A DNA stretch of 64,000 nucleotides from Phoronis australis. Lineage: Eukaryota; Phoronida; Phoronidae. The notes under the pieces were generated by a model. That model worked only from the letters and a program-made list of their open reading frames with translations, was not told the origin of the DNA and ran no database searches. Every line of letters begins with the position of its first letter. The first letter of the stretch is position 1. A program made the position numbers and the translations under genes. The stretch spans positions 363,225 through 427,224 of the forward strand of contig NMRA01000039.1 of assembly GCA_002633005.1 (NCBI GenBank). The letters run 5' to 3'. Below are positions 11,881 through 23,100 of the stretch, piece by piece.

Positions 11881-13725
11881 ATGTCGGGAGAAGATGCGGT
11901 CTCAATTACTTTCTTTCCCAACAATGAAAATTGCACCTATTTTGCTTTTGCTTCGAGATAATCGTCGGGTGAGCATCTGAGTGGGGCCCCGCGTTTTGCT
12001 ACGGACCCTGGAACTGCTTGATCCGGCTCTGAATAAGTGGCGGACCAAAAATGTTTGTAATGTGATGTCAATGTAATAATCAACAGTTCAATATCTGGGT
12101 AGAGTTCAGTAACGCTAGGACCTCGTTAAAATATAGCCAAAGTCACGTGTTCTAATTTGAAATACACGGCAATATCTCACGTAATCTCGCGAAGTCTTGC
12201 TTTTTGGCGTGGCGCTAGCGCTACTGAACTCTTTCCTGGTCTTGATCTGCTGTTGATTGATTATCTGCTCATGGTTTACTTTCCTTTGAAAGTCGGTCGC
12301 TTAAGATTACTGTTTGCGTAACGTAACGGTTCAGTCTGTAAGTTAGTTTTAGTGTTACAAGTAAGATAAGTTGTGTTAGTGTTGTAGTAAAGGGTTCAAA
12401 ATTTATTTATCAATTTGAACTCAGCTGATCACGTCGTGTAGTTGCATAACGGCGTGGGTCTTGTTAAGGTTACATGTATGTAGTACCGTGTAAAAACAGC
12501 CAAAATTCAGAACATCATTTCTCAGAAACGGCTGATTGGATTCATATGTAACTATCGGATGCAATGCGTCATGCACTATTCTCAAAACGGCCTTTAGGAA
12601 TTGTTTTGAGAATGTTTCACTTTTGCGTGAAGAGCTATCACAAAAAGTACTCTTATGATTTTCACGAACAATCGTTAAAGTTGATAAAACGAAAACGAAA
12701 TAATATTTTTGAAAACTGTTACAGCGTTTTTGAAATCTCGTCCTGAGCATTTATATCAAATAAAATTTGATCATGTTATTGATACCGTTGTTTTGCCATC
12801 AATGTACCTTTCTTTTTTGTTAAATTTTACTAAAAAGGCATGGTCACGTGACCCAATTAATAACAGTTTGCTCAAAATTCCGCAGCCTTAAATATATACT
12901 TTTACTTAGTTAATATTTATACTTTTCTAAATATGTTGTTAAATGCACAGACATGTCGATAAGACACTACATGTACATAACCTAAGTAATGTAAAAACCT
13001 TTAAAAATGATAAAAGTTTCATTTTTAAAATTCACACCTCGGCGTTTTAGGTTTTATCGAAGCTTCTAATCATAAGACACCGACTTCAAAACCGACGGCA
13101 CAAAATGATGTTATTAATTGCTTTGTACTATTTTTGCGGAAGCTTTCACTTTCGCTAAGTCTTATCGCAAAACTGTAGAAAATCTGCATTTTAAGAGGGT
13201 ACTTATCCCTTAACGGAAATTGTTTTTGTTCCGAGTACTTGACAGTTGCGCATCCCGGTTGCGCATGCAACGTGTGAGTCTCATTTTAAGATTAATCAAA
13301 TACAACACAGAAATGTGGTAATCTGACCAAAGATTTATTTATTGTATAAAATCTACATCGAGCTTTTAGTTCGTCTACATCTCCTTCAAAGCTAGTTCCA
13401 ACCTGACACTATTATTATTTCAGTGCCTCTATACCAGTAGTGAGATTTATGGCAAAGCGTATCTTGCGAAAGGACTAGCCGCTGTCTGGTCGTCTTAGTG
13501 ATGTCAGCAGTGACGTCACAGGAGGTAGAACCAGAAACTATGTCAATACTAGAGTCACCTACTATCATACAAAATAAGCACCATCATGAAATCACGTTAG
13601 TGAGCGAGACATTGAGAGATTATCCTCTCCAGCACACTCATTTTTATTAATAGTATTATGGTCTTCAATAATAAAATGGCAGTATTTAGCTGTTATCACA
13701 AAGTGGGAATTGTTCTAAAATAAAC
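11881..13725. other. No gene seen downstream of the collagen 3' end
   Basis: AT-rich intergenic sequence. The short open frames (for example 12421-12750) show no domain. It may include the distal collagen 3' UTR if the polyadenylation signals near 13334 or 13643 are used. Confidence 0.4.
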
Positions 13726-13726
13726 A

Positions 13727-13880
13727 AATAAAACCCTTTCCTCCGAGGGTCAGAGATCATTTTAAAAATCACTCGAGATGAGTGCTTGACTCTGCGTGAA
13801 AGGGTTTCGTTTATTGCATGGTACATTACCACTTATAAATTGAGCTGCGAGGATTTTTAAAATGATCCCATGGAGGCCAT
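13727..13880. repeat. Imperfect inverted repeat downstream of the collagen stop
   Basis: ATCATTTTAAAAATC near 13758 is complementary to GATTTTTAAAATGAT near 13852. AAACCCTTTC near 13732 is also complementary to GAAAGGGTTT near 13798. This may be a small foldback element lying in or near the 3' UTR. Confidence 0.5.
13810..13815 (-). promoter_or_regulatory. Candidate polyadenylation signal of the collagen gene
   Basis: AATAAA on the minus strand about 215 bp past the stop codon. Other AATAAA copies on this strand lie near 13643-13648 and 13334-13339, so the true 3' end is not fixed. Confidence 0.35.
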
Positions 13881-14027
13881 GGTTCTGATATCAAATCTCC
13901 ACCCCATTTAAATACCCTCAACGAACAAATCTCGAATGCTATTCGCTTGATCTCGGAACGAGAGTGTAATTTGACAAATATTTAAAACATAATTAATGCA
14001 GATCGAATCTTCAAATGAAAAATGCTT

Positions 14028-14174
14028 TTATGAGTAGAAGCAGACTTCGCCAATTGTGATTCCAAACTTGGCGTCTCCTTGTGAATCCTTTAGATAGATA
14101 TCTGTAATTGGTAGTCGCTCTGCATTCTTTGTGTCAACTTTCAGTACTGTCGATGCCCATTTGCTGGCCTTGAA
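14028..14174 (-). CDS. Collagen exon 37: C-terminal end and stop codon
   Basis: 49 codons including [16 protein letters not shown] ... [11 protein letters not shown] ... [13 protein letters not shown]. Matches the COLFI ending RLPIxDIAPxD ... GxDIGPVCFL. Supplies Cys8. The TTACAG acceptor is clear. Confidence 0.93.
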   Translation of the reverse strand, partial: FKASKWASTVLKVDTKNAERLPITDIYLKDSQGDAKFGITIGEVCFYS

Positions 14175-17100
14175 CTGTAAAGTATTTCAGTCGCGATAAG
14201 AAAAGAGAATAAGATCAGCCCAAAAGCGAAAATTAAAACTTCAATTTTAGTGTTAGGCTGAATAATTGACAAAAGAAGGTAGTAACTCAATTCAGAGGTT
14301 TTGGATTTTTTGTCCAGGCAAAACGGTTCATGTATTTGTAATTGCATTTCCACAAATGTAAAACTTAAATACAAGTAACAAGATAGAGAACTTCATATCA
14401 ATGAGCCTATTATCTTTGTCAAAAACTCATCTGGAAAACAAAACTGCTTCTGCAATGTTCTATAACTCACCCGACAATCGTCGTCTCCGACTACAGAGTA
14501 AATTCTTGAGCTCCTGCCTTCTGCCTTTATTAGAGACTCGTTGGCTCCCTCCAAAGTTGCAGCCATGCCAAAGTTACCGTCTTCATCCCCGTAGACCACA
14601 GAGTTTTTACAGTGGTACGTGATCGTCTGCTCGGCACGTGCACTGAGGAGTTGTAGGAAGTTGAGCTGTACTGGGCTGATGTCATAAGTGAACTGGAAAA
14701 GTTCATTAGAATCTACTATAAACAAAGCCTAGAATATAACAAATGTAGACCTCTACCTATGAAGTTGGGCAGGCCTTTCTGATTTGAGACTATACAGTGT
14801 TGTCTAGGTGGTTATCACTGATGTGAGTCTTTTGAAGTTTCTCAGAATAGAAAAAGCTGCACATTAATACCATTTCATAAATGAGATACTTCTCTAAATC
14901 ACTGACGTCTGCAAATTGACCATCGAGAATTTCTTCGTCACTTTGACTAAACGTACATAGCCAGGTTAGTGATCTTACACCCTCCCGCCTGTACTCAAAT
15001 CCCTTGACCCCCCCCCCGCATCCCCCGTGTCTGTGATGTATGAATGAGGTGTGCGACCCGTGGGCGCAACACATTTGTAGTTTCTACAGGTAGTCGATCT
15101 TCCGCCACAATTCATGGCGCAGGCGACTTAATGTTTTTTCAACAAATTAAGACAATAAGTGGTGCTTACCACAAAACCGCCAGTTTCTATTTCACTGAAT
15201 GGTAGTCCTTCCTTCTCTTCTGCATTAATGCTGGGGTATGCTCTCTTGTCAACGTGTTTGACAGCCTTGATGCAGGTCTTGCCGCGTCTGCACGTGACAG
15301 GGACGGCATCCTTTACGTGCCCGCCGTTAGGATCGACCATGTATTCACCTATAAACAGATGAAAACCCCTCAACTAGTCTGTTGATGTCTGGAAGGCAGC
15401 TGCTAGCATTTGCTGGCTAGTTTTAAAAATCACTTGATAATTGTTATAATTAAACACATCGGTGGATTACATAAGATTAGTATTATTTAAAGTCGAATGC
15501 CGTCAAGGCATAAATTTTACATGAAACTATATAGACCAACAGTGCACTAACCAACACAACTATCCCCAGTATTCCATGGTTCTTTTTGTAAGTTCTCGTG
15601 TGCGCGTTCCTTTTGTTCATTTATAAGCCTAACATGATATTCCCTTTGAGATTGGTCAACGTGTTCTGATACTTCTACTGCATGATGAGCAGACCTAGGT
15701 GAACTCCTATGTGAAGAGCTGCTCGTCTCAAATGAAGCCTTTCTCAACTAAATTATTACCATCTTCCATGTCTGGATTTGCCTTCAGGAGATCGTCGCAT
15801 GACTTTCCGGGGTAAAGTTTGTCGCCTCGTGGTTGATTCAGCTGAGAAAGAGCGTCGCGTAGGTTGCCCAGTCCTTCAAGTAAGTTTTCGTCTTCCTCGT
15901 CGTTGTATGCGTTAGGATCGTCACCCTGGTCAATATTTTGGTTTGTTAAGAATCTCACGCAAAGTGCGCAACTATCGGTGATTACTGGTTATTAAAGATT
16001 GACTCCTTGTAGGCTTTTATACCATCTGGTAACGTAACTTGCGTTGCATGAATCGGCGCTTCAGATATCAGATACGAACAAAAAGAAATTCTGCAAAACT
16101 TTAGATAATTGAAGTTTCTTCAGGCCTGTATTTAAGTAACTGCTTCTCGTTGGCATTTCATTAATCGCGTACCAGCTGTCTTAGAAGCAGCTTCAATTAA
16201 TTGACAAAAAGGTCCTTATCTGCGCCAAATGTGTTAATGCGTTACCAAAAGCTGAATGATATAAAGAACATGTGTGACATACCTGGCCTTTGCCACGGCT
16301 GAACATGCGACTGAAAGATTCAGGGCCGAAGGCAGGAGATCCGCCTGGTGGTCCGGGAGGTCCCGGGGGTCCAGGAGTACCTGATGGACCGGGACGGCCA
16401 TCTTCACCGGCAGCACCTCGTGATCCCTAGTAAGTGTGATGACACAATCGAAATATCGTAAAAACGATGCTAACGGTGATGATGCTGGTGATTAAAACGA
16501 TAATAAAAGCGATGGCAAGGGTTGTAGTAATAAAATTCCAGCGAGTAGATATTAGCTACTTTAAAGCAAGCGCCATACTCGTTGCAACTCATTGTGAACT
16601 CATTTAAAGATACCCCGTTTTAAGCCAGGTATTACCTTTCTGCAATTATGGATTCTTTTTATTTTTCACCCTCGTGAAGACCATTGCCAATGGCCATGGG
16701 AAAGGAGTGACCTCTACAAGGAACTGGGAAGAAATAACAGTTCTATGCGAAATATTGAACCTGTTACCTTGTCTTATTTTCAGATCTACTAAAACACATT
16801 TTGATAGAAAAGCAGTGTTAACATGCCCCACGATTAACTTCTAGTCTTGACTTCCAACTGAACTATACATCAAAGATGAAATGTCATTACTCACTGGTGC
16901 ACCAGCCGGGCCAGGCAAGCCTGCAGGTCCTGTGAGACCAGCAATGCCACGTTCTCCAGGTTCACCCTGGAATGATCGAAATGTATCTTAAACTTTAATT
17001 ATGAGATATGTGATGACATTCATAGTCTAGGACAGCCCAGCTCTGGTAAAAATTGTGAGTTTTACTGGTCCAGACGCTACAGTCATATAGAAAATAGGAG

Positions 17101-20100
17101 ACTTTGCTACAGTAGAAAAATTCCAACTGTTAATTTACAAAAACCTATGTAATGCTTAAGATGCCTGCACTGATAAATCAGAAAACGGTTTGCTTGCGTC
17201 AAGTCAAAATTTGACTAGTAGATACTGGAAAAACATTGTCGCTAACAGTTAAAAAAGGCTTCCACATATCACGCCTAGTTTGCTTACTCTTGCTCCTGGT
17301 GGTCCTGCGTTTCCGGTGGGTCCAGTTTCGCCAGGGGCACCGGTTGGACCAGGTGGGCCCTGTAGACCAGGAAGACCAACGTATCCGGGATCACCCTTTT
17401 CTCCCTGGGGACCGGATTCGCCCTTCTCACCTTGAAGCCCAGTGTTACCCTGTTTGAAGGAAAATCAAGTTATAACCACAATCATCTGGTTGTACGTAGC
17501 TCAGAATAATTCAAGACATCAGAGTAAACGTGTAACCCTGCGGATAACAATATATACACAAAACGTACCGAGAGTGGCGTACATGAAGTAATATCCCACG
17601 AGACATTATTCCGCGTATCGACCTCGACCTTCGGTCTCGCGGAGTAATGTCGAGTGGGCTATTACTTCATGTACCCCAATCGAGGTAGGTTTTGCATTTA
17701 TCCCATACGCTTCAAATTCCTAAGTTTCTTTCATTTTTTCCGCAGATTTTTAAGTACTTCACTCAGACTGTTCACGTGGCGGATCACATCCCATATGTAT
17801 GTACTTGCGCGTTAGCCTGCAAGTTTTATCTAGTAAAAGAAACAGTTTTAAATGCCACGATTTATCACTTGAAAAGAGATAACAAAGATGAAAACAAGGG
17901 TAACTTTTTATTGAACTTGTAACATCTCCTGAAAATAGTTAAATAACAACAATATTTGATATTGTAGTTACGAGGAATCGGCGCCTGAGTTGCAGACGAT
18001 AAAATATTTAGCAACTGAAAACTGAGACAGAACTGTCATGTAGTTAACAGTCCTGTTCCAGATGTTACGATTGAGACCTGATTGTATATTGAGCGTTATT
18101 TACACTGCTATAATTGTATTACTTTAAACTATTTTTTTGAAAATTTGGTGATCGAACCGGCTAACGACGTCTAGTCGACATTGACCTACCTTTTGAACTT
18201 TCCATGTCAGAGGTCAACGTTGAAGTAGTGCGGGAGGTGAATACGGAAAATGTTATTACATGGCCGTATTTCCCTCAACAGATTCAACGTGTATGGGATA
18301 AATGCTACTACACATGTAATCAGAAGGATTATCAAAGAGGGACAAATGGATCGATTTTACGTGACGTCAACAAAGGTCTGGGTTTGTTAATGATTGGAAA
18401 CGTTGAATGTAGCAGCTCCTAACAGTTCATCTATCAGCCTTCTTTTGTTTTCATTGTGTGGCGCATGGAATTTAACATTTATTGACCTCAAACGAAAAAG
18501 AATAGTGTGAACGCACGCGAAGTAAGGCCTGAACATATTGAAAACACCTTAGAAGATACAGCATGTTCATAATAACTACAGACGTAGCAAAGGGACGGCA
18601 TCAACTCACCNTTGGTGATCGAACCGGCTAACGACGTCTAGTCGACATTGACCTACCTTTTGAACTTTCCATGTCAGAGGTCAACGTTGAAGTAGTGCGG
18701 GAGGTGAATACGGAAAATGTTATTACATGGCCGTATTTCCCTCAACAGATTCAACGTGTATGGGATAAATGCTACTACACATGTAATCAGAAGGATTATC
18801 AAAGAGGGACAAATGGATCGATTTTACGTGACGTCAACAAAGGTCTGGGTTTGTTAATGATTGGAAACGTTGAATGTAGCAGCTCCTAACAGTTCATCTA
18901 TCAGCCTTCTTTTGTTTTCATTGTGTGGCGCATGGAATTTTACATTTATTGACCTCAAACGAAAAAGAATAGTGTGAACGCACGCGAAGTAAGGCCTGAA
19001 CATATTGAAAACACCTTAGAAGATACGGCATGTTCATAATAACTACAGACATAGCAAAGGGACGGCATCAACTCACCGGTGCTCCACGAGGTCCTTGGTT
19101 ACCTTCTGGACCTTCCGGGCCCATTTCACCCCGTGGGCCGCGCTCACCAGAGGCCCCCGGAGGACCCTGGGGTCCTGGACGTCCTATAGCGCCAGGAAGA
19201 CCAGAGGGTCCTGGTGGACCCTGGGAACCAACAGGACCCTTCTCGCCCTGTCGTCCAGACAAACCAGGGTTGCCGTCTTTACCCGGTGGACCCTGAAAAT
19301 ATGATTTGAATTCAGTGACCCAAACGCTCATGTGATACAATGATTTGAGGAATTTTTCATCGGCAAATAAACAAGTTATGACCTTATACGAGTTTCGCAG
19401 ATTTGTTTTCAGATGAAACCATAATCGAATAAGTGCAACCATTATAAAAGAGATAATATACTATTTTTCGGTCGTGATTAGTCACGGCACTAGGCTAGGG
19501 CCTGTACATCATTATCGTTGGAACGCATTATTGAGTTTATGTTTTGGGGTGGAACCCTTTGATTTGTTTGTTACGTCAAGTTAGCAAAAAATTCATTAAT
19601 TGCTTTAACGGAAAATTCGCTGCGGCTATAGTTGATCCATTCGAGTTTGAAGTTTACAGCTTCGGCTTGATCCTAATTGTACAGGACTATAATCAGGACG
19701 AAACCATTTGGAACATGAAAGAGCAAGATTGTTTATACTGACGCCCCGGATTGTTAAACTCTTCGATTAACTTAGCACTCACCGGTGCGCCCGGCTCTCC
19801 GGGAGCCCCAGGGGATCCTGGTACGCCTGGTGCTCCAACCTGACCTGGAGTTCCATCCTGTCCGTCCTGACCGGAGGGTCCATCTTCGCCCTGAGGTTGA
19901 TAAAATACAACAGGTTTTTCTCAGATCGTATAATGGAGTATCGCCAAGTCTAATGTATCTTCTACAGCAAATACTCCCGTAACCCTTGTTTTGTAAAAAC
20001 CGCTTGCACCAATCGCACGATTTGCTAAATGCTGCTGAATGATTCTTGAATGGCTTGAATTTCACGACATGTCCATTCAATGAAACTCGGGTCAATCGCA

Positions 20101-23100
20101 TAACATCTAGTAAGGACATGGTGTTCTTTGTTTACCCAAAACAAGGACCATGAGAAAGTTTACTAGCAGCGTATAGTCAATGTGTGCACGTCCAACTTAC
20201 ATTTACTTCCATTTAGGTAATGAATTATTAATCAGTCAATGTTATTATTGCGTAACATTAGACGGTAGTCATACCCTGTCACCCTCTGGACCCTGAGGAC
20301 CTGGCTCTCCTTGTTTGCCTGGCAAGCCTGCCAATCCGCGATCTCCCTGTTGACCTGGTGGTCCCTGTGGTCCGGTTAAACCCTGGGAACAGAGATTTTA
20401 CATTGCTTTACTTCTGCCACTATCTATAGAGTTGTTCTAGACGCCAATAAACGTTTTTCGAGGCCGTTTTCTCCTCACACACGATAAATGACTATGGTCA
20501 GCCAGAACAAATAGTCGGTCAAGACCGGCATTAAGAATCATATAAGCCAATTACACAGAGAAATAACGTACATTACTTGGCAAACACTTAAAATAAAACG
20601 CTCTTTTACACATTTAGCAGCATTAATAAGCCTTTTATGATGATCAATGAAGTTTTTTATTTTACGTTCAACTCCACCTCGCGAACTACACCCAAGTTCA
20701 CAACAATCAATCAATTAATTTCAGCAAATCACTGCGCGGGAAAGTGTAAACATTACGATCGTCTTTTGTCTTGTCCCACTTACATTCGTTGCTAACCAAA
20801 GCAGAAATATGGTTTTTCAATGCGCCATTTCTTTGTCTACCAGATAGTAATGAGATTACCGACGCTCAATACCTTCAAACGTTATTCGACACCCGCCAGA
20901 AAACTGTCCAATCTCATTTTGCGAAAACTGAAAGTGACCCGAGCCGTGCCACGCAATTGGTCAATTGTCGAGTCTGGAGTGACGTGTGGCACTCTCGAGT
21001 CCAAGTCCCATTAGAATGCAGGCTATGCATTGATGAATGAGTTACATAATTCTGGGCCCTGTTTCATGAAAAGTGAATTAATACTTAAGTCAGAAATTTG
21101 GTCGTTTGCTCCACACAACTATTTCTGAAAAACAATTAGTTTTCACTTGAGCAAAAATGCTGTCTCAGAGAATATGCGCATAACTGCTAGTTACTGAGAT
21201 AATGTGTATTAATTATTTTTAGACAGTGATGCACTCATAATTACTTGGCTAAACATCTATTCAGAAATTGTTAATTGCGGGCGTAACACCAGATTGCTGA
21301 TGTCACCTTCATGAAACAGACTCTTGAACTCTCAAGGGTTTATTAGGTGAGTCCAAACTCATACCTGTACTAAGAGATCTTACCGGCGCACCATCAGCTC
21401 CTCTCTCGCCTTTGTCTCCAGCTAGACCAGCAACTCCTGGGTTTCCAGCCTGGCCGGGCGGGCCCTGTGGACCAACTGGGCCACGCGAGCCCTTGGTGCC
21501 CTGGGGGCCAATTGGGCCCTGGTTGCCCTGAGTGCCGGGAGCTCCTTGCTGGCCGGGACTGCCGGGCGTCCCCGGCTGTCCGGGGGAGCCACGTTCTCCC
21601 TGCTGACCGGTGTCTCCTGGTCGACCCCTCTGCCCTTGCACGCCCTCTTTACCCTAGAAAGGAGTCAGTATAACTGAGGTTCAGAACATCTGGTGTACGT
21701 ATACATGGAACAGCTACCCCCGGCTTAATTGAAGCGTTGGAGCCTTGACGCAAAATACTTTAGCAAAAGAATTTTCTAACTTAAGTAAGCTTACGACTCA
21801 GTAAAACAGGTTCTTCCTTTGGGTGTATCTCAGAGGATACGTTTCGTTCATCGGAAATTTCACTCGTTGATACCATTACCTCCTATTGTCAAAATATGAT
21901 GCACACCAATAAATACGTATGCTTACCGTTTCGCCGATGGGACCTGCATCACCACGCTCACCAGGAGATCCTTGGTCTCCTTTCACGCCAGGAGCGCCTG
22001 TGTCGCCCTTTGGTCCGGGAGGTCCAGCAACACCCTGATCGCACACCACAAGTAAAATTGAGCAGAAGACATTAAAACCGTGATCAGCAGTAGGCCTAAT
22101 GTTTTGGTTCAATCCTATCCAACGATGTTAAACTGTCTAAGACAGCACCCAGGAGAGAAAAACGGAAGAGTGCTTTGAACAATCCATTAAACCTCCTATA
22201 GTAACTAGATTATTGAGGCCACCAGAAACGAACCTAGACAGTGGATTTTATCTAAAAATACAGATTAAATAAACGAACAGCAAATTTTCTACATTAAAAT
22301 GTCATAAAGTAGACCACACATGAGACATGTTGGGTAAATACGTGCATAAATTTGGTTTGGTTATGGGTGTCCATGCTTTAGTATTTCAGTATAAAAAGCT
22401 GTCCTGTCTAGCACTGAATGGTGCATCTCACCCTTTCACCAGGAGGACCTCGGGGTCCGGTACCACCCCTGGGACCCTCGTCTCCTTGCGGACCTTCAGC
22501 ACCACCTTCACCTGGAAGCCCACGGTCGCCAGTTTTCCCTTTCCTTCCAGGCTCACCGGCTGACCCTTTGCTGCCCGGAATTCCTTGATCGCCCTATATT
22601 CAATCGGTCAGAAAGCGTAAGTTTTAGGGAGGGGAGATGTTAGTACCAAATGTTAGTGAGAGTGTGTGTGTGCTCGGATATCTTGCTGGCTACTCCTGGA
22701 AATGGTCGTCGTTGAAGGAGACTGAAAAGTGTCAACAGTGCTGTTAGATACTCGCAGCTGTGTGTGAGCGTGTTTATCTACATGTACCACACGCATACGT
22801 GAAACACACCAACGCACAAGTGGAGGGTGTCACATTAGTTGGGTGTGATGGGAAATTAGGGCAGAGTGCAAAGTCTCTTCAAACTGAAATGGTTGAAGCA
22901 GATGCCACTGGGTGTTTAGCTGGATAGGTGTGCCTATGTAGGATGGATCCTGAAATGAAATCATCGAGGTGACTGGTGGATGTTTGCTTTCGGGTGGAGG
23001 TGTCCTGAAACTAAACTACAACTGAGGTTAGTGAGGATATCGGAGGGTCTTCGGGGGGGGTGGAGCGGTGGGTATCTTTCTTACCCTTTCACCGGGGAAA

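Noticed and set aside
18204-18889. Two identical 72-residue frames on the plus strand
   Set aside because: They are the same frame in the two copies of the N-flanked duplicated block, with no domain or coding signal.
19030-19296. Plus-strand Pro/Gly-rich open frame over exon 30 (similar ones over exons 19, 21 and 12)
   Set aside because: Antisense shadow of the Gly-X-Y repeat; the minus strand has splice sites and the full collagen frame.
21384-21653. Conserved collagenase cleavage site
   Set aside because: QGQRG resembles the flank, but the scissile Gly-Leu/Ile with the surrounding residues is absent.
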